Positions 33,986 through 47,500 of a stretch of DNA of 64,000 bases are shown piece after piece. Numbering within the stretch: position 1 is the stretch's first letter; the number at the start of each line of letters is the position of its first letter. The notes beneath the pieces are model-generated. The model was not told where the DNA came from and made no database searches. It was given only the letters and a program-made list of their open reading frames with translations. The DNA comes from Zanthoxylum bungeanum (lineage: Eukaryota > Streptophyta > Magnoliopsida > Sapindales > Rutaceae), in the NCBI GenBank assembly GCA_019454045.1, contig SKCR01001860.1:1-64000 (forward strand), in the 5' to 3' direction. A program made the translations under genes and the position numbers.

Positions 33986-36039
33986 TGTAGCACACAGAAA
34001 TCGACGACGCTGTTCCAGGCTCGCGGCCTGGTTGGGAGTACGGAGTAGCCCACGGGGGAACTAAACCGGAGAAATAAAATGGAGTCGCCACCCAGTGTGA
34101 ATTGGGAAAATGATTTAGGCCGCACTCACCCCTCGCAAGGGAAGACCTCAAACCGTTGGGTTCGGAATGGTCCCTTACTTATGCCACTTGTAATGAATGG
34201 ATTTGTGCAATAATCTAACCAAGTCTACGCAACAATAACCTACATCTAAGTTCGCATATAACCTATATCTAAGTTTGCATGTAACCTATATCTAAGTTTG
34301 CATGCATAAAAGTAAGTCGAAATAACGGCAAGCACGCAATCTCATGAACATATTGAATTATTAAAGCGAAAAATAAATAACAACCTAAATATAAACATAA
34401 ATTAAATTCCTAATGCGAAAGAAATAACTAATCATGCTTGGAAATAACCAACTAAATCATGCATAAAAATAAATAACATACTAAACGATTAAATCATACT
34501 TAGAAAAATAAATAACGTACTAAACGACTAAATCATGCTTAGAAAAATAAATAACATACTAAACGACTAAATCATGCTCAGAAAAATAAATAACATACTA
34601 AACGACTAAATCATGCATAAATATTAGATTGGATGAAACAAAATATGTGTCTCTCAAGTGGTACGTGGAGTTGTTTCCCAAGTACAAACCGCACTACCGT
34701 CCATTCAGATTCGACTACGGAATTTACGTCTGGGTTTCTATCCGATATACCACGAGAGATAACACATATTTCATTCATCCCATGGTCATAGCATACACCA
34801 ATCAACAATACTCATGCGGAGTAAAATAAGAAGATAAATAAAAATAAAGGAGAATAAATAAAAAGGTGCCCTCATGTCTAACCTCTTAAGTCGTCTCTTG
34901 GAAGTGCGCTACGCGGTTTTCAAAAGGGTTAATGCTCCGCAACTTTTCCGATTTACTAGTTCGTTGTTTTCCTTCGTTGCCCCGCTGTTTTGGGCTGTTG
35001 TTTGCTCACTATTTTACTGTTGTTTCGCTACTTTTTTTTGTCACTGTTTTTGCGGCAATTAAGTGCAGTTTTCTGGACAGATTTGCTGTAATTTGGGGTA
35101 GATTTCAGGGGTATTTTTGGTGGTGATGTAGTGTAGTTCAGGGCTGTAATTTTCGGTTTTAGGGACTGTTTCTGGGGGTTGTTTGATGTGGTTTGGAGTG
35201 TAGTCCAGTGGCTGTGATTTGTGGTTTTGGGGGCTGTTTCTGGGGACTATTTTACGGTGAATGATAGGGCTGGTTGGGCTGTGATTTACAGTGAACGTGA
35301 GGGCTGGTTTAAGGTGTAATTCGGTGCAGTGGATGGGGGCTGTGTGTGGCAGTTTGGGTTTAATTTCAGGAGTATTTTCGATGGTGTTTGTACGGAAATG
35401 AGGGGAACTTAGGAGAGCTTAGACGTGAATGCTTGGCCCTGAATGTGTTGGTTTAGGCTTCTTTTTATAGGTAAGGGTTGAGGTTTACCTTGTGCGAATA
35501 GGGAAATAATATTGTGTAATTATGGGGGATATTTAGTTTGTGTATCATAAGGAAATGATCTCTTCAATTTATGAAGGTAATTTGATTTGGTTTGATTTTA
35601 TTTTATTTATTTTAGGAATGTGATTTAATTTAATTAGGAAGGTGATTGATGAGATTTAATTTGAATCTTTTAATTTGGGAAGGTGATTTGGTTTGATTTC
35701 AACATGTGTTTAATGTGTGGATTTGTTATTTTGGAAGGCTTTAGGCGTGAGTTAATGGGTCTTTTGGGCGTGTGGTTGGGCTCTTTTGGTAGGCTTGGTT
35801 TGTGGCTTGGTGGTTGGGCTTCGTGTGTGGCTTTGCGGGGGTTTAGGCAGAGGATAAATTTTAAAATAGAGATCTAACGAGCAAACCTGAAGCTAAGCAA
35901 ACGAATTAAATCCAACAAGATATTGATTTCTGACTTTTCCCTTCCGACATCTGTTTCCCGTGACTTCCAAAACTTAAAGAGGAGTGCCTCCGTATGAGAC
36001 TCATCATCGGGACTTACATGCAAAAATACAGTGCCTACA
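33986..36039 (-). mobile_element. Element G 5' LTR (right copy)
   Basis: Partner of 6367-8419, same ends, followed by the TSD ATTAC. The two copies differ by scattered substitutions and small indels (for example GGACACAG against GCACACAG near the start), so G is of moderate age. Confidence 0.92.
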
Positions 36040-36044
36040 ATTAC

Positions 36045-36821
36045 TTCTATAACCCACAAGAGAATAAAGTATTTGTTGCTCTACATGCGGTTTTCTTTGA
36101 GAAGGAATTCCTAAATGCAGTGGTTAGTGGGAGGAATATAGAACTCGATGAAAATCAGAGTGATACTGTTCCTGGCACCGATTCCTTAACGGAACATGAA
36201 CAGTTCATCAGGGATGAGACTGTATCACAATCTTCGAATACACAAGAACCGCGTAGGACGGAGAGAGTCGGAAAAAAACCTGAGAGGTATGGATTTCTAA
36301 TCTCACCTTATGTGGATATTAATCTTATTGAGGAAGACGAATCGGCTACGTATGAGGAAGCGATATAAGGTATCGACTCCAGTTTATGGTAAGTTGCCAT
36401 GAAATCCAAAATGGATTCCATGTAAACCAACCAAGTTTGGACACTGGTTGATGCACCAGATGGCGTAAAGCCTATTGGTTGCAAATGGGTCATCAAGAAT
36501 AAGACCGACATGGATGGCAACATACAAATGTACAAAGCTAGGCTTGTAGTGAAAGGGTATCGTCAACGACATGGTGTCGATTACGACGAAACTTTTTCAC
36601 ATGTTTCCATGATTAAATCCATTCGGATAATACTTGCTATTGCTGCATATTTCGATTACGAAATATGGCAGATGGACGTCAAAACCGCTTTCCTTAACGG
36701 AAATATTTTGGAGGATTTTTATATGCAATAGCCTGACGGTTTTTTCATACCAAAACATGCAGATAAGGTTTGCAAGTTAAATCGATCCATTTATGGATTG
36801 AAGCAAGCATCGCGTTCTTGG
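36045..36821 (+). pseudogene. Element A integrase C-terminus and reverse transcriptase, 5' part
   Basis: Continues the A polyprotein across the G insertion: FYNPQENKVFVALHAVF, the RRTERVGKKPERYGFLIS segment, then RT motifs GCKWVIKNKTDMDG, YKARLVVKGYRQ, DYDETFSHV, QMDVKTAFLNG and SIYGLKQASRSW, where B inserted. One frame throughout, with stops near 36366, 36390, 36423 and 36729. Element C has TGGCAAGAAGCC where A has TGGTAAGTTGCC, so at least one stop arose from CAA to TAA. Confidence 0.87.
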
Positions 36822-38853
36822 TGTTGGTTTCTATTAAGGTCCCAAGATCAATAATAAGCATGAATCAAGTGTGAATACAAATCGACGAAGTTGCGGAATA
36901 CTCACATCGAGCGGTTGAGCGACGCAGAGGCAACAAAAACTTTTCTTCTTCACTGCATTCGGTAGTGAGCTGTGAGTGCTCACTGGTTTGGCCTCCATTT
37001 TGGTCCTTCGTCAAGCTCCAAGCTTCGTCGAATGGTTCCCGGCTCATGGGTGGACTTCCCTATCACCTTCGTATGTCTCGTAAGTGTGCTAGCACTTTTG
37101 ATTTTGCCATAAAATCCCACTCATTGCTTCCTACTGCTCACGGTTTTGGAAGAAACCAGTAAGCTTTTTACAGCCCCTTGGGCGTGTGTTGTAGAGAGAA
37201 AGAGAGAAGGAGAGATTGTGTTGAATTGGTTGGAAAAGTGTATATCAAACACTTATATATTTTCCAAAAATAAATAAGTGAATTACCATATTTTTGGCTT
37301 CCAAAAAGTCAAATGGAAAAGCCTTCCAACAACTCCAACAACTACCATCAATCACATCAATCAATCAAGTGTCACATCACTCAAAGTGACATGATTTGAC
37401 GCTTGATATGACTAGCGATTTGATGCTTGATTTGACTTGCGTGCCGCACTCGAATTCGAAATGCGAATGCGCTCACAAACAATCTCGGGCTCGGGTTCGC
37501 TAATTCCAAATTAACTAATTTTTCGTTGCGTCATAATTAAATGAATACGCCTAACGAAGTCACTATTTACGTCACTATTTTCGTTCGCAAATTTAGAATT
37601 AATTCGTTCGCCCGAATTAAAATCTAATTTTAATTCCGCGTCGAAATCTAATTTCATTTAATATATCGAATATATTAATTCTTCGATTAATTCCAAATTA
37701 ATCGTTATCTCTCTTTTAATGATATTTTATCCCAGATAAAATATCTCCGCAATTAATCCCAGATTAACTTTATCTCTCATCTAATTAATCCCAGATTAAT
37801 TTAGAGTGCGAGTCATACGTCATCGGTGAATCTTTGGGAAGCGACCCATGAGATCCCCGGATAAGTTGGTAGTAAATTTGGTCGTCGGACTATCCGAACA
37901 CTTAAGTACCTCGTACTACGTTTATACCGATTTACAAGATAAGGTTGGCCTCTAGCAAAGCGCCATGCCTACCCAATTCTCCGGAAATATCCTTACAGGA
38001 ATAAAGGATCTATATCAGGCGTAGTATACGTAGTATTACGTATTTCTGTCCAGTATCGGATGATCACGTGCTAGGCCTGGGGCTGGAATTGTGTCTGCCC
38101 CGTACGAAGCACATGTCGGATGTTTGGTGACTAGTCTCTATAATCGGATAAACATGACCTAGTCATAATATCCCGATAGCTGCAGCATTTAAGAGTGCTA
38201 GTACCGTATCCTACGTGACCATCATCTCCATATGACTGGAATGACACTTCCGTCTTGACATCACACCCAACACACTACGATTCTCAATATACCTAGTATT
38301 GGCATACACAGAACCTGTTAAAGCCCTGGACGACTGCAACCAAATTATATTGATTGTCACAAGTTTTAGCGGTGCAAGTCTCAGGTTAAGACCAAATACA
38401 CCTACCCTGATTTCGGACTTCTATAGACACATAGTCATACTACCAATGGAATTCTGATGGGGTCTATTCAGAGCGAAGCTGTTTCCCGTACCATCGGTAA
38501 AACACAACCTCCTATTACACTTGCATGAGTATCCTATACCCAAATATATGAGAACTATACCGTTGTGCCCTCACAACGCGCACAAGTGTAATACTAGTCT
38601 TTTACGTATTTATCGATGTCCAATCTCGATAATACTCTAACTAGGGATATTTAATGATTTATCCTTCGTGGACTGATACTGTTTCATATCATTCTCCGTC
38701 CAGGAACAATCATAGGGACCTCCTATCATTTATATATCTAGGTGATCTAATCACAAATGTTAAGAGTGCAATCTCCTTTGTCACATAGTTAATTTGTATA
38801 ACAAAACCATGATCTTTACAAATAGTGATGCTATGGGTCATAATTGTCCAACA
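36822..38853 (-). mobile_element. Element B 3' LTR (left copy)
   Basis: TGTTGGTTTCTATTAAGG to AATTGTCCAACA; collinear with 50491-52491 and 58217-60240 and, in reverse complement, with Z. Confidence 0.9.
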
Positions 38854-38868
38854 ATCTCCCACTTGGCC
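38854..38868 (-). other. Element B polypurine tract
   Basis: The minus strand reads GGCCAAGTGGGAGAT immediately before the LTR, identical to that of C. Confidence 0.85.
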
Positions 38869-39912
38869 TATAGCCAGTCACTCGAGTGTCTGACACCCGA
38901 ACTATGTACGGTTGGCTCAAATTACTGAGAAAAGCTTTCGTTAGCGGATTTTCATGAATATCGTCTGATGCGATTTATTCGATCATCACATCGCCACGAT
39001 GTATGATCCGAAAGAATCAGATGAATAGTCGAAGTACGTATCTGGATCGTTGATGAGACCATTAATTCTTTAGCCTGTGCTCAAGCCTAGCTCAGCTGCT
39101 AACAGAATTATATCTAATCTAATTAGATTTATTTATCGACCCAGAAGGCTTCTATTGTTACCTCAGCTGCAGAAATAACCCGTATTTGTTTTTTATACGA
39201 TAACAGTATCTTGCTTGGAAGATTTCCAACTCACTGTTCCGTTATTCAAACTGTATAGTACCGTTTGCGACTTATAATCATCTTATCGGTTTAGGAAACT
39301 TGCTACAGTGATCCCAGTCACTTCAAGTTCTCCATCTCCATATGACTAAGACAGCATCCTTAGTTCTCTAAGATGCTAACGGATGTTCTTAACTTCAATC
39401 CAGTGACTATCACTCGGATTGGCCTGTTTTTGAATCTATATGCTCAAAGCGTATGAGACACCAGGTCACGTACATTTTTCAATGTACGATTTCTCGGAGA
39501 GTTTTTCATGAAAGCCAAGCTTTCACCGATCGTATTTATGGGAATATCATTTCCAAGAAATGACGTATTATCATTATTTATAGGACAGCCACTGTCAGTG
39601 CGCTCCCACTAACCTCCTCTACCTCCTATATACATAAGAATCATTTCATTTTGAATTATCACACACCATTATAATTACAAATCAAATGATAATTCCAAGA
39701 ACCTATGATGGCTTCAATCCAACATGGATCGAATAACCTGCAACCTTGTTTGCTAGTTTAGGTACGACAAACCGCCAGGAGTGTAAACATCCTCCAAAAG
39801 GTTTCCTTTTCAGGAAAGCGATTTTCCCATTAAGCTGACATATTTCATACATGAAACATGCTGCATTAGCAAGCATTATCCAAATGGATTTATCGTGGCA
39901 ACAGGTAAAAGG
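38869..39912 (-). pseudogene. Element B RNase H and RT remnant
   Basis: Minus strand, heavily frameshifted: RNase H end (TKAISQ..FERTVHSSGVRHSSDWL-like) at 38870-39000, RH/RT pieces to 39600, and an RT stretch at 39703-39930 recognisable by LANAACFMYEICQLNGKIAFL and the PKLANKV segment. Continues beyond C at 50012. Confidence 0.8.
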
Positions 39913-41875
39913 TGTTAGACAGTAATGACCCATAGCGTCACTATTTTGTAAATGATATTGTATTATTGTACAAAATTAACTATGTAGTAATGAAATTGCC
40001 TTTTACCGTTTTGTAATTTATTTACTTTGATATATAAATGGTAAAAGTCCCTATGATTAGTTCCGGATTGTGATGATATGAGACAGTATCAATCCATAAA
40101 GGTTTAATCATTAATATCCCTAGTCGTAGTATTATCGAGATTGGACATCGATAATGCGGAATAGACTAGTACTGCACTTGTGCATGTTGTGAGGGCACAA
40201 CGGCATAGTTCTCATATATTTAAGTATTGGATACTTATGCAAGTGCGGTAGGAGGTTGTGTTTTACCGATGGTACGGAAAACAGCTTCGCTCTGGATAGA
40301 CCCCGCGGAGTCCCATTGGTAGTAGTGTCTGCGCGTCTATGGGAGTCCGCTTCAGGGTAGGTGCATATGATCTTAACCTGAGATTTGCATCGCTAGTACT
40401 TACGACAATCGGTAAAATTTAGGTTTGGTGGTCCAGGGCTTTAACGAGTTCTGTGTATACCTCTTCTGGGTTTATCGAGAATCGTAGTGTACTGGGTGTG
40501 ATGTCAAGATGGAAGTATCACTTCAGACATATGGAGATGATGATCGCGAGGGATTCAGAACTAGTACTCTATAATGGTTGCAACCATCGGGATAATATGA
40601 CTAGGTCAGGATTATCCGATTCAAAGAGACTGGTTGCTAGATGTCCGATATGTGTATCGTACGGGGCAGACACATATCCACCAGCCCCAGGCCTTACATG
40701 TGATCATCCGATACTGGTTCGATACACACTATACTACGGTATACTACGCCTGTTATAGATCTAATATTCCAATAAGAATATTTCTAGAGAATTGGGTAGG
40801 CATGGCGTTTTGCTAGAAGCTAACCTTGTCTTGTAAATCGGTAAAAACGTAGTACTTGGTACGTACGTGTTCGAATAGTTCGACAACCGGATTTACTGCC
40901 AACATATCTAGAGGTCTCTTGGGTCGCTTCCCGAAGATTCACCGATGACGTATGATTCAAACTCGATTAATCTTGGATTAATTACGGAGAGACTTTATCT
41001 TGGATAAAGTATTATATAAAGAGAGAGAACGATTAATTTAGAATTAATCGTAAATTATTATATTCGATATAATAATCGGAATTCGATTTCGACGTGAAAT
41101 TGAAATTAGATTTTAATTCGGGCAAACGAGTTAATTTAGAATTAATTCGTTAGCGACGTAAATAATAATTTCGCTAGGCGCAATTATTTATTTAAATTCG
41201 ATTTAATTAACGTCGCGACGTAAGCTCGGTATTTCGGAAATATCGAACCCGAACGCGTGAGTGCACGTGGGCCCACTTTCATTTGGAAACGTGTGGGGCC
41301 CACATGACACTTGTCATTATTTGCATTATTTAATCAAGATGTATTGCATGAAGATAGTGTACAAAGCACTCAAGGGTATTGCATGGAAATTGAGTGTTAG
41401 ACACTCTAAGTCTTTGCATGGTTTGTGTCATATTTATATTATTATTTAATATAATTATGACATAAATATAAATTGATTTTTGAGACAAAAATCATAATCT
41501 TCTCTCCCTCTCAAGCTTACCGAAACAGTAAGCTCTCACAGCCCTCTCCATTTCTTCATTTTTGTTGCAAAAAGGCTTGAAGAAAGTGTGTGTGTTTGGA
41601 ACATTAAATCACATATTTGGCTAGCACCATCAAGGGATCATACAAGGTGTTATGGGAAACTCATCTTAGAGCTTGGAAGGATCAAACATTGCTTGGAGCT
41701 TCTCTTTTCATCTTGGCCGAAACCCTCACTGCACAAAGGAGGAAGTTTTTGTTTCATCAACGCATCCGGATTCCGTTTTTGTGAGTATTGTTTCCGCCAT
41801 TACTTCAATCTAGTTCATTCTTATATATATTTTGCTTGTTTTTGATCTTGGGACATGGTTATTAGATTTCCAACA
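39913..41875 (+). mobile_element. Element C 5' LTR
   Basis: Starts TGTTAGACAG, ends TTTCCAACA, followed by the PBS. A splice-donor-like GTGAGTATT lies at 41781. ORFs at 40453, 41261 and 41588 recur in the 3' LTR and have no domain; I treat them as chance. Confidence 0.95.
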
Positions 41876-41876
41876 A

Positions 41877-41889
41877 TGGTATCATTGAG
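41877..41889 (+). other. Element C primer-binding site
   Basis: TGGTATCATTGAG starts one base after the LTR, an initiator tRNA-Met-type site with partial match downstream. Confidence 0.82.
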
Positions 41890-44079
41890 CCTAAAAATGC
41901 ATGCAAATATATTAGGATGTTATTTGGGGAAAATTGTTTGAAGCATGATTTGATGAGTTTGCTTGATTAAATATGCTTAGATGTATGTTAAATAGATTAT
42001 ACATCATCAATTTCATGGAAAATAAATTGGATTAATTTTTCCAACCCCAATGAGGCTTGGCCGAATACATGCAAGCATGTGGACTAGATGATTTTTTAAT
42101 TTTAAGACATTGGATGACTTGAAATAATATGGAGATGATCATTTGTAACTTGATTGGATTGAAAACGAAATCGGAACCATATTAATCACCTTGGCCGAAT
42201 GCTTGATGATGATTAGGGACTTGATTTTTTGATTAAATAATGTTGGACATGTATTTAAGATAAAAATATGATTAATAGATTAATTTGATATTTTGGGAAT
42301 ATTGATTTAAAGGATTAATCATGAAAATACACTTAATTAATTAAGTTATAAAATTTGGAATTTTAAAATTTAGTTAATTGGGCTTAAATTGGAATTGGGC
42401 CTAAAACTATTATATTTGGTCATAAATGGGCTTGGTTGGGCCAAGTAGATTTGGACCATTTGGATTGGATCCAAAATGGGCCTTAATCACACCATTTAAG
42501 TCCAAATGTAATAAATGGGCTTTTATGTTTAATTGGGCCTTATGGGCTTGATATTGATTTTATGGCAAATGAGGGTGATTCCTTATTGGGCTTGGAAATT
42601 GGGTTTGACCCAAATTGACCAAGGCCCAAGCCTAATGAAATCAATAGAAAGCCCATCGGACTTTAATTAAACGGACATTAGATGTTAGTTGGGCTTTGAG
42701 ACCCAAAAGTACTAGATTTGGAATCTAAGTTATAAAAGCACAATAAAAGTGTAAATATTTAATTTAGAATTAAATAAAAGGATTAGTATTGAATACGACT
42801 TAAATTGGATTTAACGAGTAGTTCGATATAATTCGTGAATTCATACCATATGTATTTATTCACAAAACGAGTTGGACTCGCGCAAATGCAAACAATTGTT
42901 TGAACATTGTATTGTCACCTAATTAAAGACTAATTAATTGGATTTGATTGGTTGTATAACATGCCTTGAATGAATGAATGAATATGGATGTGTTGTATGA
43001 ATAGTGTATATCGGATGGATATTAGAAGGGAAGGGTAATTTTAGAAATTATTGTAAATTTGGAATTTATAAATTGGACCTGCGTGTCCAGCCTTATCTCT
43101 TTATCTCTTTGTATTCTCTTCTCACCTAATTCCCCTCAATGTAAATGAGGTTTCTCTTATTGTATTATGTAATTGGGTAGAAGTAGAATAGTGCTAGCAG
43201 GGAGAGGAAAGGGAGTGATTTGTTCTAGGAACAAGTTGTTTATATATCCATCCGCATATCACTATTACTTTACTTTACGTGCTTTATGATGTTTTAGAAG
43301 CATGCTTAAGGGTGTATGATGATGAGACCTAACAAAGATAAATTAATTGGTTGCCAATTACGCGAAAAATCCCTCAAACAATATTAAGCGATTTTCCTTC
43401 CGTTGAATGATTCTTTCTCAAGATCCGAAATTGCATTGGTTTGTTGGCCAAAGTCAAGACCTTTGTCAATTGAGGATGTGTTTGAATCATGAGAGTTCTG
43501 TTACACATCGGTGTCCTGTCCAAGTTGTGATTTGTTGGCCAAAGTCAAGATCACTTCTTGTCCATCGACATTGATTACGAACTTTCCTTGTCAATGGGTC
43601 CCGCTTAACTGGAATCATTAGGTTTGTTGTGCCAAAGCCAAGGCTTAGTTGATTCAGAGGAAATGGTTAGGAAAATGTATTGGATACATTGACGTATGTA
43701 TTAGTATATATGTTTCGGACTTGGATGTCCACCTACCGGATCTAGGAATTGGATGGGATCCAATTGATCTTCGAGATCTACCTAGTTAAATATCATACAA
43801 CTTGTTGGCCAAAGTCAAGGTTGTGTGTTTTTAACGGGATCCTAGCCCACTAGGAAATTGGATTTCCCGAGTACTCAACAGAGGGTTAGAGACTTGTAGA
43901 AAATAGTGGGAGGCTAGTATTGAGTTTGCAATTTCATTCAGATACTTAGCTTTACGCGCTTACAAAATTTATTTCGTCAATTTTTAACATTAGTTGGACT
44001 AATAAAATGTTATTTTTCCTGTAACAGTTTGACTGTACCCATTTTATCGTTAACTAGATAGTTGACTATCGTAGTTAAG
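41890..44079 (+). other. Element C untranslated leader (2.2 kb)
   Basis: Non-coding. TGGGCC/TGGGCT-rich section (about 42410-42720); four TTGGCCAA-type motifs at 43443, 43534, 43625 (variant) and 43804; acceptor-like TTTTTCCTGTAACAG ending at 44027, 53 bases before the gag ATG. Matches the layout of A. Confidence 0.75.
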
Positions 44080-44920
44080 ATGGGAAGCAAGGTAAATGTC
44101 CGAGACATCATCATGGGTGACAATGTCTTTAAGTGGATAAACTTTGCTGATTGGGAAATGAACCTAAGGATAGTCCTTGGGGCAGAGAGGATACTGTATA
44201 CGATTCAGAGACCTCTCGGGCCTAAGCCCACTGAGCCACTTGAGCTGGAGTTATGGAAAACTCACAGTGATGATTGTGACACGGCTCAGTCGATCATGCT
44301 TGCTTCTCAATGACTCAACACTTTCGTCGCCAAAATAAGGACTTGGATCCTTATAATATGATGGCAAGATTGCAAGATCTTCACCGCACTAATAAGCGGA
44401 TGGCGAGGTACGAGTTAGTGAAGAAAATCTTTCGCTCCCGTATGACTGATGGTAGTTCTGTTGAGGTCCATGGGACTCAAATGATAGCCGATATTGATGA
44501 ACTGGCTTGTATGGGTATAGTCTTGGAGTCTGAGCTGGCTATAGATGTACTTCTACAGTCACTACCCGATACTTGGAAACAGATTGTCATCAACTACAAA
44601 CTGATGAATTCGGATGACACTCTTGGAGAGTTGTTGTCAATTCTCAAGGAGTCAGAGAAAGAACTTCTGAAAGGCAACAAGCGCGAGGCGCACTTTGCAA
44701 CAACATTTAAAGCTGGGCTCAAGGCAACTGGGGGTGTTAAGAAGAAGAAGCATAAGAACAAAGGCAAGGCCAAGTCAACAAAGGCTTCTGGGAAGCCAAG
44801 GGACAAGTCTCAAGATGTTTGCCTGAAATGCGGCAAAAGAGGTCACTGGAAGCGTGACTGCCGCATGAACAAGGGACATAAGGAGGACATACAGGCGGGC
44901 AAGGCTCCGGCCTCAGGTAT
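44080..44920 (+). pseudogene. Element C Gag with intact zinc knuckle (one frameshift)
   Basis: ATG 44080 (MGSKVNVRD) opens the gag; the frame shifts near 44300 into the frame of MTQHFRRQNK. The UBN2-like gag core (LLQSLPDTW, ELLSILKESEKELLKG) is followed by a lysine-rich segment and the CCHC knuckle CLKCGKRGHWKRDC at 44820-44861, all four ligands present. Gag coats the element RNA; the knuckle binds nucleic acid. Confidence 0.9.
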
Positions 44921-45590
44921 GTTTGTTATTGAGATAAATATGACTACTTCCGTCTTAATAAAAATTGGATTATTGATTCTGGCTGTGGTTCTCATATTTG
45001 TACTGATGTGCAGGATCTGCATGATAGCAGGAGACTGGCTTCGGGGGAGGTAGATCTACGAGTTGGAAATGGAACTTCTGTTGCTGTTTTGGCCGTAGGC
45101 ACTTTTGTTTTGGAACTACCCTCGGGGCATGTATTAAACTAAATGACTGTTATTTTGTTCCTAGTTTAACTAGGAATATTATTTCTGTATCTTTGTTAAC
45201 CCAAACAGGGTACACTTTTGTATTTAAAAACACCAGGTGTTATTTATATATGAATGATGCAGAAATTTGTAGTGCAGATGCAAATAATGGTCTTTATATT
45301 TTGAATATAAATGAATCTCCAAAATGTAAAATAACAAACAAAAGGCTCAAAATGAGTAATCCAAAAGAAGAAACTTATTTGTGGCATTGTCGTCTGGGAC
45401 ACATCAACAAGACTCGCATATCCACACTTTCGAAGAGTGGGTACTTGGACGGATTTGATCCAAATTCATATGACGTCTGCGAATCTTGTTTATTAGGCAA
45501 AATGCCTAAATCACCTTTTAGTGTAAAGGTGAACGCGCCACTGAACTGTTAGCCCTCGTTCATAGTGACGTTTGTGGGCCCATGTCTAGC
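44921..45590 (+). pseudogene. Element C protease and GAG-pre-integrase region
   Basis: The protease active site IDSGCGSHICTDV is encoded from 44972 in a different frame from gag; further shifts occur near 45140 and 45525. GAG-pre-integrase shows LWHCRLGHINKTRI (about 45380) and CESCLLGKMPK (about 45478), the zinc-binding HHCC of copia integrase. Confidence 0.87.
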
Positions 45591-46594
45591 CAGGCTAGAG
45601 GTGGATATCGATACTTCGTAACCTTTACGGATGATGCATCACGTTATGGTTATGTGTATCTAATGATGCACAAGTCGGAAACTTTTGAGAAATTCAAAGA
45701 GTTTCGACACGAAGTTGAAAAACAAACAGGCAAGAGTATTAAAACATTACGGTCGGACCGTGGTGGCGAATACTTAAGTAATGAGTTTCAAGATTACTTG
45801 AAAGAATATGGTATTCTTTCACAATGGACTCCTCCTGGAACACCACAATTAAATGGTGTGTCTGAACGGAGAAACCGTACCTTGCTTGATATGGTAAGGT
45901 CGATGATGAGTCGCACTGAGCTGCCTATATCCTTCTGGGGACATGCATTAGAAAGTGCAATTCTTATTTTGAATAGGGTTCCGTCAAAGTCTGTAGAACA
46001 GACTCCGTATGAGATATGGACAGGAAAGAAACCAGGTTTCTCATTCCTGAAGATTTGGGGTTGCTGGGCATACGTCAAACGTTTGGAAGGTACCAAACTT
46101 GAACCCAAATCAGATAAATGCCTATTTGTTGGATATCCTAAGGAAACCAAAGGATATTACTTCTATAACCCAAAAGAGAACAAAGTATTTGTTGCTCTAC
46201 ATGCGGTTTTCCTTGAGAAGGAATTCCTAAATGCAGTGTTTAGTGGGAGGAAAGTAGAACTCGATGAAAGTCGGAGTGATACTGTTCCTGGCAATGAATC
46301 AAGAACGGAACATGAACAGTCCATCCAGGATGAGACTGAACCACAATCTTCAATTACACAAGGACTGCGTAGGTCGGAGAGAGTCAGGGTAATACCTGAG
46401 AGGTATGGATTCCTGATCTCACCTCATGTAGATATTAATCTTATTGAGGATACTGAACCGGCTACGTATGAGGAAGCGATACAGGGTATCGAATCCACTT
46501 TATGGCAAGAAGCCATGAAGGCCGAAATGGATTCCATGTATACCAACCAAGTTTGGACACTGGTTGATGCACCAGAAGGCGTAAAGCCTATTGG
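45591..46594 (+). pseudogene. Element C integrase core and C-terminal region (open)
   Basis: A continuous frame holds the catalytic triad: Asp in FTDDAS (codon near 45630), Asp in LRSDRGGEY (45756) and Glu in VSERRNRT (45864). There are 35 residues between the second Asp and Glu, the DD35E spacing. Downstream the GKKPGFSFLKIWGCWAYVKR and FYNPKENKVFVALHAVF motifs are typical of copia IN. The frame is intact from 45582 until a shift near 46615. Confidence 0.92.
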
Positions 46595-47500
46595 ATGCAA
46601 ATGGGTCTTCAGAAGAAGACAGACATGGATGGCAACGTACAAACGTACAAAGCTAGGCTCGTAGCGAAGGGGTATCGTCAACAACTTGGAGTTGATTATG
46701 ACGAAACTTTCTCACCCGTTGCCATGATTAAATCCATTCGGATAATGCTTGCAATAGCTGCATATTACGATTACGAAATATGGCAGATGGACGTTAAAAC
46801 CGCTTTCCTTAACGGAAACCTGTTGGAGGATGTTTATATGCAACAACCTGACGGTTTTATCGCACCAAGACTTGCAAACAAGGTTTGTAAGTTAAATCGG
46901 TCCATTTATGGACTGAAGCAAGCATCGAGGTCATGGAACCAACGTTTTGATGAGGTCATAAAAGAATATGATTTCATTCAAAACGTAGATGATCCTTGTG
47001 TATATAAGAAGGTTAGTGGGAGTGCACTGACTTTTATTGTCCTTTATGTCGACGATGTATTGCTTATAGGCAATGACATTCCCATGTTAACGTCGGTGAA
47101 AGCTTGGCTTTCATTGAAATTCTCCATGAAAGATCTGGGAGAAGCAGCTTTTATTCTAGGAATAAAGATCTACCGGGATAGATCTAGAAAGCTACTTGGA
47201 CTCTCCCAGAGTACATATATTGATAAAGTGTTGAAGAGATTCAACATGGATCAGTCCAAGAAGGGACTGTTGCCAACATCACATGGCGTCTTTCTATCTA
47301 GGGACATGTGTCCTAAAACACAAGATGAGAGAGACAACATGAGTCGGACTCCGTTCGCCTCGGCAGTCGGATCGATCATGTATGCCATGATATGTACACG
47401 ACCTGATGTGTCCTATGCTTTGATCATGTGCAGTCGATATCAGGCCGATCCAGGACAGGATCACTGGATGGCGGTTAAGAATATCCTTAGGTATCTTAAA
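46595..47500 (+). pseudogene. Element C reverse transcriptase
   Basis: RVT_2-type copia RT: YKARLVAKGYRQ, DYDETFSPVAMIKSIR, QMDVKTAFLNGNLLEDVYM, SIYGLKQASRSWN and the catalytic YVDD at 47045-47056. The frame stays open from 46595 to 47746 and includes the start of RNase H. It is separated from IN only by the shift near 46615 (extra or missing base in CTTCAGAAGAAGACAG). Confidence 0.93.

Larger units (their letters stand above)
6367..36039 (-). mobile_element. Element G: Ty3/gypsy, Tat/Ogre-like LTR retrotransposon, holds F and H
   Basis: LTRs of 2053 and 2054 bp (6367-8419 and 33986-36039), TGTAG...CTACA ends and a perfect 5-bp TSD ATTAC (6362-6366 and 36040-36044) define the element. It splits the A polyprotein between codons for GYY and FYNP. 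On the minus strand, from right to left: 5' LTR, PBS, leader, (gag missing), protease, RT, RNase H, second RNase H, integrase, tandem-repeat 3' UTR, PPT, 3' LTR. The second RNase H and the GCGACTCCACTGGGGA primer site place it in the Tat lineage. F interrupts RT; H lies where gag should be. Confidence 0.92.
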